DNA from: DATFQI01 sp963831105
GTDB lineage: Bacteria > Actinomycetota > Thermoleophilia > Solirubrobacterales > Solirubrobacteraceae
Direction: 5' to 3'
Assembly (NCBI GenBank): GCA_963831105.1
Contig: CAWHOS010000003.1
Coordinates: 1,240,001 to 1,304,000, forward strand
Length of the DNA stretch: 64,000 nucleotides
Below are positions 52,763 through 61,729 of the stretch, piece by piece (position 1 is the first letter of the stretch; every line of letters starts with the position of its first letter). The notes beneath the pieces were generated by a model, which worked only from the letters and a program-made list of their open reading frames with translations, searched no databases and was not told where the DNA came from. The translations under genes and the position numbers were made by a program.

Positions 52763-53803
52763 ACGCGCCCGCGTTCGCGATCTCGCGCCGGCACGAGGCG
52801 ACCGCGCCGCCCGAGGCACGCGGCCTGGCCCGCGACGAGGTGAAGATGCTCGTCGCCGAGCGCTCGTCCGGCGCGATCGAGCACGCGCGCTTCCGCGAGC
52901 TGCCCGGACCACCTGCGCGCGGGCGACCTGCTCGTGGTCAACGTCTCCGCCACGCTGCCCGCCGCGGTGCCCGGCACGCTCGCGGGCCGCGAGCGCGTCG
53001 AGCTGCGCTTCGCCACCGCCGCGCCCGACCTCGAGCTGCACGGCGGCTGGTGGATCGTGGAGCTGCGCTCGCCCGACGGCGCCCGCCCGTTCCGCGGCGC
53101 CGGCGCGGGCCAGCGGGTCGCGCTGCCCGGCGACACCGAGGTCGAGCTCGTCGCGCCCTACGCCGGCGGCACGCGGCTGTGGCTCGCCCGTATCCACGGG
53201 CCGGCTCCCCTGCGCGAGCTCCTCACCGCCCACGGCCACCCGATCCGCTACGGCTACGTGCCGCGCGAGTGGCCGATCGACGCCTACCAGACCGTCTTCG
53301 CCACCGAGCCCGGCAGCGCCGAGATGCCGAGCGCCGGCCGGCCGTTCACGGCCGAGCTGATCACGGCGCTCGCCGCCCGCGGCGTGCTCGTCGCGCCGCT
53401 GACCCTGCACACCGGCGTCTCCTCGCTCGAGCGCGGCGAGGCACCGTACCCCGAGCGCTACGCCGTGCCGGAGGAGACCGCGCGGCTCGTCAACGCCGTG
53501 CGCTGGTGGGGCGGCCGCGTGATCGCCGTCGGCACCACGGCCGTGCGCGCGCTCGAGACCGTCGCCGGCGAGGACGGCACGGTCGTCGCCGGGGCGGGCT
53601 GGACCCGGCTCGTCGTCACCCCCGAGCGCGGCCTGCGCGCCGTCGACGGGCTGATCACGGGCTGGCACGAGCCAGAGGCCTCCCACCTGCTGATGCTCGA
53701 GGCCGTCGCGGGCACGGAGCTGCTCGAGGCCAGCTACGCCGAGGCGCTGCGCGCCGGATACCTCTGGCACGAGTTCGGCGACAGCCACCTGATCCTGCCG
53801 TGA
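52759..53803 (+). CDS. queA: QueA-like AdoMet:tRNA ribosyltransferase-isomerase (frameshift)
   Basis: About 347 residues with one extra G removed at 52906-52907. QueA transfers the ribosyl part of AdoMet to 7-aminomethyl-7-deazaguanine in tRNA to make epoxyqueuosine. Seen: HLRAGDLLVVNVSATLPAAV (family DLLVVNxT region, here without the usual NNTRVxPARL), HGHPIRYGYVP, TVFATEPGSAEMPSAGRPFT, LTLHTGVSS and the C-terminal EASYAEALRAGYLWHEFGDS. No other queuosine gene is nearby. The motif differences suggest an actinobacterial QueA-like branch whose substrate may differ. Confidence 0.8.
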
Positions 53804-53804
53804 G

Positions 53805-54608
53805 CTAGAGGGTCGTGCAGGCGGGGCGGAAGCCCGGGTCGGCCGGCCCGGTGCGGCCGAGCGCATCGAGCGTGAGCCGGATCGCGGGCGGGTCGTATGG
53901 CACGCGCAGGTGCTCTGAGGTGTCGTTCGGGCAGAGGTCCTGCAGGGTCACGTTGGTCACGTTCGCGTCCGGCGCGAGGTAGCCGGACGTGTACGGGATC
54001 ACGACCTGGTCGTAGCGCGTGACGACCTGCGTGTAGGAGACGTCGCCCGGCGTCTCGTCGCCGGCGTTGAGGTCGCGCAGGAAGGCCGAGCCGGCGACCT
54101 GCTGGCGGCAGGCCGGGCAGGAGAGCCCGGCGACGGGCGCGAGCGGGTTGGTGGTGCCGTGGTTGGAGGGCGCGAGCCCGACGAGGTCGTCCACGACCCC
54201 GCCGCCGCCGAGGTACTTGATGAAGTAGCGCGGCATCAGCCCGCCCTGGGAGTGCCCGACGAGGCTGACCTTCGCCGCGCCGGTGCTCGCCCGCACGCCG
54301 GCGACGAAGTCGCGCAGCTCGCGCGCGGAGCGCTCGATCTCGCCGACGCCGTAGATGCCGAGCAGCCCGGACCCGTTGTAGGAGCCGTAGTTGAGCGCGT
54401 AGACGCAGTAGCCCGCCGCCTTGAGCGCCGGCGACATCGCCTGCCAGTTGTCGAAGCGGTTCTCGAACGTGCCGTGCACGAGCACAACGGGGTACGGACG
54501 GGCCGAAGTCGGGGTACACGGCACGTTGGCACCCGGCGGCGGCGGCGCCGCCGCGGAGGCCGTGGACGGGACCAGGAGCAAGGCGAGGACGGCGAGCACG
54601 ATGCGCAT
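53805..54608 (-). CDS. secreted lipase/esterase (EstA, lipase class 2)
   Basis: 267 residues with a signal peptide (VLALLLVPSTASAAA). Oxyanion region VVLVHGTFENRFDNW, nucleophile in VGHSQGGLMPRYFIKYLG (Ser about 120), acid/His likely in PDANVTNVTLQDLCPNDTSEH. Paired cysteines (SCPACRQQ, CPND, PAC) suggest disulfides outside the cell. Resembles Bacillus LipA-like and Streptomyces lipases. Divergent from the ferredoxin reductase/desaturase operon; TACCGT 7 bases before the ATG. Confidence 0.87.
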   Translation of the reverse strand: MRIVLAVLALLLVPSTASAAAPPPPGANVPCTPTSARPYPVVLVHGTFENRFDNWQAMSPALKAAGYCVYALNYGSYNGSGLLGIYGVGEIERSARELRDFVAGVRASTGAAKVSLVGHSQGGLMPRYFIKYLGGGGVVDDLVGLAPSNHGTTNPLAPVAGLSCPACRQQVAGSAFLRDLNAGDETPGDVSYTQVVTRYDQVVIPYTSGYLAPDANVTNVTLQDLCPNDTSEHLRVPYDPPAIRLTLDALGRTGPADPGFRPACTTL

Positions 54609-54650
54609 TCGACCGACGGTAAACAGATTCGCGAGATGTTGCGTAAGTCG

Positions 54651-54680
54651 GAACCTTTACATCGATCGGTGTTAAGGTTC
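54651..54680. promoter_or_regulatory. 30-bp inverted repeat, probable operator of desaturase operon
   Basis: GAACCTTTAC and GTTAAGGTTC form 10-bp arms (9 matching) around ATCGATCGGT, ending 5 bases before the GTG of the ferredoxin reductase gene. Size and position suit a TetR/GntR-type regulator sensing fatty acids or temperature. The regulator gene is not adjacent. Confidence 0.55.
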
Positions 54681-54685
54681 TCCCG

Positions 54686-55780
54686 GTGGCTGAGAAGGGC
54701 GCCCGTCCGAAGGTCCCGCGTGTCCAGCGCAAGCTGCTGAACGTCATCGGCGCGCTGACGACGCCGCTGCTGCCCGACGACTACCTCGAGCTGATCAACC
54801 CGCTGTGGTCGACCCGCGAGCTGCGCGGGCGGATCGAGTCGATCGATCCCGAGACCCCCGACGCCGCGACCGTCCTGATCCGGCCCGGCTACCAGTGGGA
54901 GGGCCACGACCCCGGCCAGTACACGCGCATCGGCGTGGACATCAACGGTCGCCGGCACTGGCGCGCGTACTCGCTCACGTCGGATCCCGAGCGGCCCGAC
55001 GGCTGCATCTCGATCACCGTCAAGAACGTCGACGAGGGCGTCGTCTCGCCGACCCTGGTCCGCCGCGGCAGGCCCGGGAGCATCGTCTCGCTCGGCGGCG
55101 TCGAGGGCGAGTTCGTGCTGCCGGACGAGCTGCCGGAGAAGCTCCTGTTCATCTCCGCCGGCTCCGGGATCACGCCGATCATGAGCATGATCCGCAGCCT
55201 CGAGCACCGCGACGGGCTCGACGACGTCGTCCTCCTGCACTCCGCCCGCACGCGCGAGGAGGTCATCTTCGGCGACGAGCTGCGCGAGCTTGCCGACAGG
55301 CACGACGGGTTCACGCTGCACGAGCAGCACACGAAGGACTCGGGCCGGCTCGAACCCGAGGACCTCGACCGCCTGTGCCCGGACTGGAAGGACCGCGAGG
55401 CCTACGTCTCCGGCCCCGGCGAGATGCTCGACGCGCTCGACGAGCACTGGGAGGCGCACGGCGACTGCGACAAGCTGCACATGGAGCGCTTCCAGCCCAA
55501 GATCGGCGGCGGCGAGGAGGGCGAGGGCGGCACGATCGCGTTCAAGGTCTCCGACTGCGAGACCGAGTGCGACGGCTCCACGCCGATCCTCGTGGCCGGC
55601 GAGGAGGCCGGGCTCGAGCTGCCGTTCGGCTGCCGCGAGGGCATCTGCCACACCTGCGTCGGCACGTTGCGCGAGGGCCAGGTCCGAGACCTGCGCACCG
55701 GCAAGGTGCACGGCAACCAGGGCGAGACCATCCGCACCTGCATCCACGCCCCCGAGGGGCCGATCGAGATCGAACTCTGA
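54686..55780 (+). CDS. ferredoxin reductase with plant-type 2Fe-2S domain
   Basis: 364 residues. FAD-binding ferredoxin reductase domain (WRAYSLTSDPERPDG: RxYS motif; about 45-145), NAD(P)H domain (LLFISAGSGITPIMSMIRSL, VSGPGEMLDAL) and a C-terminal 2Fe-2S ferredoxin (CREGICHTC, C-x4-C-x2-C, with the fourth Cys in IRTCIHAP). The layout matches Mycobacterium Rv3230c, the electron donor of the DesA3 stearoyl-CoA desaturase. The desaturase follows 8 bases later, so they form one system. Confidence 0.93.
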   Translation: MAEKGARPKVPRVQRKLLNVIGALTTPLLPDDYLELINPLWSTRELRGRIESIDPETPDAATVLIRPGYQWEGHDPGQYTRIGVDINGRRHWRAYSLTSDPERPDGCISITVKNVDEGVVSPTLVRRGRPGSIVSLGGVEGEFVLPDELPEKLLFISAGSGITPIMSMIRSLEHRDGLDDVVLLHSARTREEVIFGDELRELADRHDGFTLHEQHTKDSGRLEPEDLDRLCPDWKDREAYVSGPGEMLDALDEHWEAHGDCDKLHMERFQPKIGGGEEGEGGTIAFKVSDCETECDGSTPILVAGEEAGLELPFGCREGICHTCVGTLREGQVRDLRTGKVHGNQGETIRTCIHAPEGPIEIEL

Positions 55781-55788
55781 GGAGACCC

Positions 55789-57060
55789 ATGCCCAAGCTC
55801 GCCGACGAACCCGAGAACCCGATCCACAAGCTCAGCGCGGAGCAGCTGGAGGCGCTCGGGCGCGAGTTCGACGAGCTCCACGAGCACGTCAAGGAGGACC
55901 TCGGCGACCGCGACGCCAAGTACATCCGCTCGATCATCGAGCTGCACCGCCGGCTCGGCCTGATCGGCCGTGCGGAGCTGCTCGCCGCGTCGTTCTGGCC
56001 GGCCTGGATCCTCGGGACGGCGACGCTCTCGGTCGCCAAGATCCTCGAGAACATGGAGATCGGCCACAACGTCCTGCACGGCCAGTGGGACTGGATGAAC
56101 GACCCGGTCATCAACTCCCAGGCGTGGGACTGGGACACGGCCTCGACCTCCGCCGCGTGGAAGCACTCGCACAACTACGTGCACCACACCTACACGAACA
56201 TCCGCGGCAAGGACAAGGACCTCGGCTACGAGATCATGCGGATCGACCCGCACCAGCCGTGGCACCCCGTCTACCTGCTGCAGCCGTTCTACAACGTCGC
56301 GCTGATGATGCTGTTCGAGTGGGGCGTCGCGTTCCACGACCTCGACCTCGACGCCGTGCGCTCGGGCGAGAAGTCGATGAAGGACGTCCGCTATGAGCTC
56401 AAGGGCATCTGGGGCAAGGCGTGGCGCCAGATCCTCAAGGACTACATCGCCTGGCCCGTGATGAGCGCCGGCGCCTCGGCGGCCGTCGCGTATGCGGTCG
56501 GCCCGCCGAAGGTCAGCCGCTGGGACCGCCTGCGCCGCCGTGGGCCCTCGCGCGCGCAGCACGCGCTGGCGGCGGCCGAGAAGGCCTACAACCGCACCGT
56601 GGCGGCGGACGCCGCGGCCAACGTCATCCGCAACGTGTGGTCCTACTCGATCATCTTCTGCGGGCACTTCCCCGACCAGACGTACACCTTCAGCCAGAAG
56701 GAGGTCGAGGACGAGACGAAGGGCGGGCGCTACGTGCGCCAGCTGATCGGCGCGGCCAACATCGAGGGCAGCCCGCTGTTCCACGTCATGAGCGGCAACC
56801 TCGGCTACCAGGTCGAGCACCACCTCTACCCGGACATGCCGAGCACGCGCTACGGCGAGATCGCGCCCAAGGTCCGCGAGATCTGCGAGCGCTACGACCT
56901 GCCCTACAACACCGGTCCCCTGGGCCAGCAGCTCGGGATGGTGCAGCGCACGATCCTGCGGCTCGCCTTCCCCGGCGGCAAGGTGCGCCCGAAGCCCGGG
57001 CCCTACCGGGGCGAGAAGGTCAGGACGTCCGGCGAGCGCGAGACCGCGCTGGCCGCCTAG
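55789..57060 (+). CDS. acyl-CoA/fatty acid desaturase (DesA3-like)
   Basis: 423-residue membrane di-iron desaturase. Three histidine boxes are present: GHNVLHGQW, HSHNYVHHTYTN and NLGYQVEHHLYPDMP. Hydrophobic segments surround them. An insertion of about 35 residues with RRRGPSRAQHALAAAEKA is seen between helices. Introduces a double bond into membrane fatty acids using electrons from the upstream reductase, which adjusts membrane fluidity. GAGGAG overlaps the previous stop. The next gene begins immediately after its stop. Confidence 0.93.
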   Translation: MPKLADEPENPIHKLSAEQLEALGREFDELHEHVKEDLGDRDAKYIRSIIELHRRLGLIGRAELLAASFWPAWILGTATLSVAKILENMEIGHNVLHGQWDWMNDPVINSQAWDWDTASTSAAWKHSHNYVHHTYTNIRGKDKDLGYEIMRIDPHQPWHPVYLLQPFYNVALMMLFEWGVAFHDLDLDAVRSGEKSMKDVRYELKGIWGKAWRQILKDYIAWPVMSAGASAAVAYAVGPPKVSRWDRLRRRGPSRAQHALAAAEKAYNRTVAADAAANVIRNVWSYSIIFCGHFPDQTYTFSQKEVEDETKGGRYVRQLIGAANIEGSPLFHVMSGNLGYQVEHHLYPDMPSTRYGEIAPKVREICERYDLPYNTGPLGQQLGMVQRTILRLAFPGGKVRPKPGPYRGEKVRTSGERETALAA

Positions 57061-57522
57061 GTGGGCGACCTCTCCGGCGCGGCGTCGATCGAGATCGCCG
57101 CGCCGCCTGAGCGCTGCTTCGCGGTCGCCGCCGACGTCGAGCGCGCACCGGACTGGCAGGGCGCGATGCGCAGCGCGCGGGCGCTCGAGCGCGGCGAAGG
57201 CGGCCGGCCGGTGCTCGTGGAGACTGAGATCGACGCGCTCGTGGCCGGGGTGACGGTCGTGCTGCGCTTCGACTACGACGAGCCGGGCGGGATGCGCTGG
57301 CGGCGCGAGGGCGGGGACCTGAAGGGGCTGGAGGGCTCGTGGCGCTTCGAGCCCGGCCCGGGCGGGGGGACGGTCGCGACCTACGCGCTCGACATCTGGC
57401 TCAATCGCACGCTGGCGCTGCTGCGCAAGGGCATCCGCGGGCCGGCCGAGGCGCGGGTGCGCACGCTGCTGGTGGATCGCCCGCTCGAGGGGCTCAAGCG
57501 GGAGGCCGAGCGCCGGTCGTGA
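57061..57522 (+). CDS. SRPBCC-family (polyketide cyclase/dehydrase-like) protein
   Basis: 153-residue START-fold protein: ASIEIAAPPERCFAVAADVERAPDWQ, a central FDYDEPGGMRWRREGGDLKGLEGSWRFEP and a helical C-terminus RVRTLLVDRPLEGLKREAERR. The GTG is the next codon after the desaturase stop, so it is translated in the same operon and may bind a lipid substrate or product. Function unproven. Confidence 0.85.
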   Translation: MGDLSGAASIEIAAPPERCFAVAADVERAPDWQGAMRSARALERGEGGRPVLVETEIDALVAGVTVVLRFDYDEPGGMRWRREGGDLKGLEGSWRFEPGPGGGTVATYALDIWLNRTLALLRKGIRGPAEARVRTLLVDRPLEGLKREAERRS

Positions 57523-57581
57523 GGTGAATCACAGGCTTCGCCTCATGGACGGGCCCCTGCTGCCGATCATCGGGAAGGCCG

Positions 57582-59243
57582 ATGTCCGCGGAGCCGACAC
57601 CCAGGCAGGTGCTCGAGGCCGAGATGGCGCTCAACCGAGCGCTGCGCCACGTCGCCACCGCCGTCGCGGCCAACGTCGAGCCGTCCGAGGTCTTCGAGCT
57701 GGTCGCCCGCGCGACCCGCGAGCTGCTCGACGTCGACTCCGCCGGCGTGGTCCGCTACGAGGGCCCGACGCACGGCCGCGTGATGGGCCAGGCCGGCGTG
57801 TCGATGCCCAACCGCCGCTTCACCCTGCTGGGCGAGAACACCGCCTCCGTGACCGCGCGCACGGGCAGGCCCTCGCACGTCGTCGACTTCGCCGAGCTCG
57901 ACGGCGAGGTGCCGCGGCGGCTCGTCGCCATGGGCCAGCGCTCGGGCATCGCCGTGCCCGTGCACGTCGAGGGCCGGCTGTGGGGCGCGCTCGTCGCGGG
58001 CGACCACCGGCCGGGCCACATCCGGACGTCGGCGGTCCAGCCGCTCGCGGAGTTCGCCGGGCTGATCGGGCTGATGCTGGCCGCCGCCGACGCCCGCACG
58101 CGGCTCGAGCAGCTCGCCACCTCCGACCCGCTCACCGGCCTGATCAACCACCGCGCCTTCCAGGAGCGGCTGACCGCGATGGCCGGCCACGCGGAGTCGC
58201 GCAGCCGGGACCTGGCGCTCGCCTATCTGGACATCGACGGCTTCAAGACCGTCAACGAGACGCGCGGGCACCTCGTCGGCGATCGCGTGCTCGAGGTCGT
58301 CGCCGGCTGCCTGGAGGACGTCGTCGCCGACGCGGGCACCGCCGCCCGCATCGGCGGCGACGAGTTCGCGGTGCTGCTGCCCGCGATGGACGACCGCGAG
58401 GCGGCGCTGCTGATCGAGCTGGTGCGCGGCGCGGTCGCCCACGACACGGCGGCGATCGAGGCGCCCGTGACGATCTCGGCCGGCATCTGCACCCTCGCTT
58501 CCGCGCGTGACGCCGAGGCCCTGCGCAGCCTCGCCGACGGGGCGCTCTACTGGGCCAAGGCGCACGGCCGCGACCGCTGCGTGCGCTACGACCCGGCGAT
58601 CGTCGAGGAGCTCTCGGCCGCCGAGCGGGCGGCGCGGCTCGAGCGCGACCGCGCGCTGTCGGGCCTGCGCGCGCTGGCGGCCGCCGTCGACGCGCGCGAC
58701 CCCTCGACCCTGCGCCACTCCGAGCGCGTGTCGGCGCTCGCGGAGAAGCTCGCCGTCGAGCTGGGCTGGGAGCCCACCCGCCTGCGCCGGCTGCGCGACG
58801 CCGCCCTGCTGCACGACGTCGGCAAGCTCGCGATCTCCGACGCCGTGCTCTTCAAGCCCGGCCGGCTCGATCCCGACGAGTACGAGCAGGTCAAGACGCA
58901 CGCCGCGCTCGGCGCGCAGATCGTGCGCGACCTGCTCGACGCCGAGCAGGTGGCGTGGGTCCGCGGACACCACGAGCGCCCGGACGGCCTCGGCTACCCG
59001 GACGGCCTGGCCGGCGGGGAGATCTCAGACGGCGCCGCGATCCTCGGCGTCGCCGACGCCTACGACGCGATGACCGTCGCCCGGCCCTACTCCGCGCCGC
59101 TGCTGCCCGTCGAGGCGCTCGACGAGTGCCGCCGGCTGGCCGGGGCGCAGTTCGACCCCGACGTGGTCGAGGCGCTCGAGGCGGTGATCGCGATCGGCAG
59201 CCCGGCGCGCTATCCCAGCCGCTGGGGCTCGAGCGGCTCCTGA
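57582..59243 (+). CDS. GAF-GGDEF-HD-GYP cyclic-di-GMP protein
   Basis: 553 residues, soluble. GAF domain (about 35-170), GGDEF cyclase with intact RIGGDEFAVL at about 257-265, and HD-GYP phosphodiesterase with LLHDVGKLAIS and the full HHERPDGLGYP signature. Both halves look competent, so it may make and break c-di-GMP depending on the GAF input. Unlike the frameshifted relative at 16279 it has all HD-GYP ligands. Its end overlaps the convergent acetyltransferase by 34 bases. Confidence 0.92.
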   Translation: MSAEPTPRQVLEAEMALNRALRHVATAVAANVEPSEVFELVARATRELLDVDSAGVVRYEGPTHGRVMGQAGVSMPNRRFTLLGENTASVTARTGRPSHVVDFAELDGEVPRRLVAMGQRSGIAVPVHVEGRLWGALVAGDHRPGHIRTSAVQPLAEFAGLIGLMLAAADARTRLEQLATSDPLTGLINHRAFQERLTAMAGHAESRSRDLALAYLDIDGFKTVNETRGHLVGDRVLEVVAGCLEDVVADAGTAARIGGDEFAVLLPAMDDREAALLIELVRGAVAHDTAAIEAPVTISAGICTLASARDAEALRSLADGALYWAKAHGRDRCVRYDPAIVEELSAAERAARLERDRALSGLRALAAAVDARDPSTLRHSERVSALAEKLAVELGWEPTRLRRLRDAALLHDVGKLAISDAVLFKPGRLDPDEYEQVKTHAALGAQIVRDLLDAEQVAWVRGHHERPDGLGYPDGLAGGEISDGAAILGVADAYDAMTVARPYSAPLLPVEALDECRRLAGAQFDPDVVEALEAVIAIGSPARYPSRWGSSGS

Positions 59244-59755
59244 GGCTCGGCGGTGACGGGCGCCAGCCGCGCCTGCCACCAGCCGACGTCGTGCCAGGCG
59301 CCGAACTTGTAGCCGAAGTCGCGGTAGATCCCGACGGGCTGGAAGCCCAGCGACTCGTGCAGGGCGACGCTGGCTTCGTTGGGGAGCGTGATGCCGGCCA
59401 CCGCGACCTGCAGCCGCTGGCGCGCGAGCAGCGGCAGCAGCGCCTGGTAGAGCCCGCGGCCGACGCCCGTCCGCTGCCGGCGCGCGTCGACGTAGACCGT
59501 CACCTCGACCACCCAGCGGTACGCGCGCCGGGTGCGGTGCACGGTGCCGTAGGCGTAGCCGGCGACGGCGCCGTCGCGCTCGGCGACGAGCCACGGGTAG
59601 CGCTCGGCGGTCGCGGCGATCCGCCGCTCCATCTCCGCGGCGCCGGGGGCCTCGTCCTCGAACGAGGCGACCCCGGAGGTCACGTACGGGGCGTAGATCT
59701 CGGCGCAGGCAGCGGCGTCGGCGGCGGGATCGGCGTGGCGGATCACCCGCCACAT
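59210..59755 (-). CDS. GNAT acetyltransferase, phosphinothricin acetyltransferase-like
   Basis: 181 residues. YAPYVTSGVASFEDEAPGAAEM, YAYGTVHRTRRAYRWVVEVTVYV, RQRTGVGRGLYQALLPLL (acetyl-CoA loop Q/RxGxG) and LHESLGFQPVGIYRDFGYKFGAWHDVGWWQ are characteristic of Pat/YncA (MddA) proteins, which acetylate phosphinothricin, methionine sulfoximine or related amino acid analogues. Divergent from the glutathione transferase gene (26 bp). Confidence 0.9.
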   Translation of the reverse strand: MWRVIRHADPAADAAACAEIYAPYVTSGVASFEDEAPGAAEMERRIAATAERYPWLVAERDGAVAGYAYGTVHRTRRAYRWVVEVTVYVDARRQRTGVGRGLYQALLPLLARQRLQVAVAGITLPNEASVALHESLGFQPVGIYRDFGYKFGAWHDVGWWQARLAPVTAEPQEPLEPQRLG

Positions 59756-59767
59756 GGTGGCAGCGGG

Positions 59768-59773
59768 TAGCGT
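59768..59773 (+). promoter_or_regulatory. -10 hexamer before 59782
   Basis: TAGCGT, 8 bases before the ATG of the glutathione transferase gene; no Shine-Dalgarno. Confidence 0.42.
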
Positions 59774-59781
59774 CCCGACCG

Positions 59782-60411
59782 ATGCGCCTCTACGACCATC
59801 CCGCTTCGGCGAACTGCATGAAGGCCCGGATCGCGCTGCGTCAGCTCGGCGTCCCGTACGAGGCCGTCACCGTGGACCTGTTCCGTCGCGAGACGCGCAC
59901 GCCGGAGCACATGGCCCGCAACCCCGACGGCCGCGTGCCCGTGCTCGAGCTCGACTCGGGCCGCACCATCCCCGAGTCGGGCGCGATCCTGCTCTACCTC
60001 GCCGAAGGGACGCAGCTCCTGCCCGACGACCGGCTCGAGCGCGCGATCGTCCACCAGTGGATGTTCTTCGAGCAGAACCAGATCGAGTCCTCGCTCGCGG
60101 TCGCCCGCTTCCTCGTGCTCACGGGCCGCGACGAGAAGTACCGGGCGGTGACCGACTCGCTGGTCGCGCGCGGGCAGGGCGCGCTCTCCTCGCTGGCCCG
60201 CGGGCTCGCCGACGAGCGTCGGTTCATCTGCGGCGACGACTACACCGTTGCCGACATCGCGCTCTACGCCTACGTGCACTGCGCCCACGAGGCCGGCGCG
60301 GACGCCCGCGAGCACGCGATGCTCGGAGCCTGGCTGGACCGGGTGGAGGCGACGCCCGGGTTCGAGAACGACCTGGCGCCCTTCCCCGCCCACGCCATGG
60401 CCGCGGCGTGA
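59782..60411 (+). CDS. glutathione S-transferase family protein
   Basis: 209 residues with the thioredoxin-like N-terminal half (LYDHPASANCMKARIALRQL, GRVPVLELDSGRTIPESGAI with the ESGAI Glu-Ser glutathione contact) and a helical C-terminal half (FICGDDYTVADIALYAYVHC). Most actinobacteria use mycothiol rather than glutathione, so the thiol cofactor is uncertain. Overlaps the following SDR gene as GTGA. Confidence 0.9.
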   Translation: MRLYDHPASANCMKARIALRQLGVPYEAVTVDLFRRETRTPEHMARNPDGRVPVLELDSGRTIPESGAILLYLAEGTQLLPDDRLERAIVHQWMFFEQNQIESSLAVARFLVLTGRDEKYRAVTDSLVARGQGALSSLARGLADERRFICGDDYTVADIALYAYVHCAHEAGADAREHAMLGAWLDRVEATPGFENDLAPFPAHAMAAA

Positions 60412-61211
60412 GCCGGATCGCGGTCGTCACGGGCGCGTCGAGCGGCATCGGCGAGGCGGCCGCGCTGCGGCTGGCGCGCGAGGACGGGCTGCGGCTCGTG
60501 CTGGTCGCGCGCCGCGAGGACCGGCTGCGGGCGCTCGCGCAGCGGATCGGGCGCGAGACGACCTACGTCGCCGCCGACCTGACCGCAGAGGACGCGCCGG
60601 AGCGCGTGCGCGCGCACGTCGAGGGGCTCGGCGACCCGCTCGGCCTGCTGGTCAACAACGCGGGCGCCGCGTGGCGCGCGAAGTTCGCCGACGGCGGGTA
60701 CGAGAACGTGCGCCGCACGATGGAGATCAACTTCGACGCGGTGCTGCGGCTGACCGAGGCGCTGCTCCCGCTGCTGCGCGCCGCGGCGCCGAGCGCGATC
60801 GTCAACGTCTCCAGCACCGCCGGCCGCGTCGCCCGCGGCGGCACCGGCGCCTACTCCGCGAGCAAGTTCGCGCTCGCCGGCTGGAGCGACTCGCTGTATC
60901 TGGAGGAGGCGCCGCACGGCGTCCACGTCGGCCTCGTGCTCCCCGGCTTCATCGCCACGGAGGGCTTCCCGCACGCCGAGCTGCGCGCCAAGGCGCTCAC
61001 GCGCCTGATGGTCTCGACGCCGGAGAAGGGGGCGGAGGCGATCGTGCAGGCGGGGCTCGGCCGACGGCCTGAGCGCTACGTGCCGCGCCCGTACGTGCTC
61101 GGCGCTGCGCTGCGCGTGATCGCGCCGAGGCTCACCCGGCGCGTGCTCGGCGGCGGCGCCGCGCAGGCCATGACCACCCGGACCGGAGCGGACGCCGCCG
61201 AAGGGCGGTGA
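60408..61211 (+). CDS. short-chain dehydrogenase/reductase
   Basis: 267 residues. AVVTGASSGIGEAAALRLA, NNAGAAWRAKF, catalytic NVSSTAGRVARGGTGAYSASKFAL (Ser-Tyr-Lys) and LPGFIATEGFP. The C-terminal extension (ALRVIAPRLTRRVLGGG) is hydrophobic and basic and may associate with the membrane, as in DltE/YqjQ-like or ketoacyl-reductase-like SDRs. Second gene of a GST-SDR operon. Confidence 0.88.
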   Translation: MSRIAVVTGASSGIGEAAALRLAREDGLRLVLVARREDRLRALAQRIGRETTYVAADLTAEDAPERVRAHVEGLGDPLGLLVNNAGAAWRAKFADGGYENVRRTMEINFDAVLRLTEALLPLLRAAAPSAIVNVSSTAGRVARGGTGAYSASKFALAGWSDSLYLEEAPHGVHVGLVLPGFIATEGFPHAELRAKALTRLMVSTPEKGAEAIVQAGLGRRPERYVPRPYVLGAALRVIAPRLTRRVLGGGAAQAMTTRTGADAAEGR

Positions 61212-61243
61212 GGCGCGCGGGCTGCGCGGGTACTCCCGGGGCG

Positions 61244-61678
61244 ATGCACAACGCGCACGTGGACACGAAGAGCGGCCCGGACGGCACGAAGCTGGTGCTG
61301 GCGCGCTTCGACCTGACCCAGGACGAGATCGCGGCGGTCGCCCGCGCGGTCGACGTCTCGCGGACCGAGCAGTTCCGCCACGAGGAGCTCTCCACCGACG
61401 ACGTGGTCGCGATGCGGGAGCTGACCGCGCTCGCCGACCAGCTGACCGCGCTCGCCGGCTACGGCAGCGCCGTCTCGGTCGAGCTGAGCCCGGCGCGGCT
61501 CGTGGCGCTGCGGGACACGCTGCACGTGTTCGTCGAGCAGCGCGACGAGGCCGGCTTCACGCGCGAGGAGGACCGCGACGCCTACGCGGTCGCGCTGGCG
61601 CTCGCGGCCCCGCTCGCCGACCTCGGCGCCGACGCGCTGCGGGCCGCGCTCGACGCGGCAGAGCACGCCGGCTGCTGA
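61244..61678 (+). CDS. hypothetical protein
   Basis: 144 residues, acidic, mostly helical by composition, no cysteine apart from the final residue. Not recognised. ATG 61244 was preferred over an in-frame start at 61208 because the latter lies in the end of the SDR gene and gives an unlikely leader. Regular codon use supports coding. It could be co-transcribed with the GST and SDR genes. Confidence 0.62.
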   Translation: MHNAHVDTKSGPDGTKLVLARFDLTQDEIAAVARAVDVSRTEQFRHEELSTDDVVAMRELTALADQLTALAGYGSAVSVELSPARLVALRDTLHVFVEQRDEAGFTREEDRDAYAVALALAAPLADLGADALRAALDAAEHAGC

Positions 61679-61729
61679 CGCCTGCCCGAGTTGGCGCGCG
61701 CGGCCGCGCCGGCCGGGTAGCCCCGCGGC

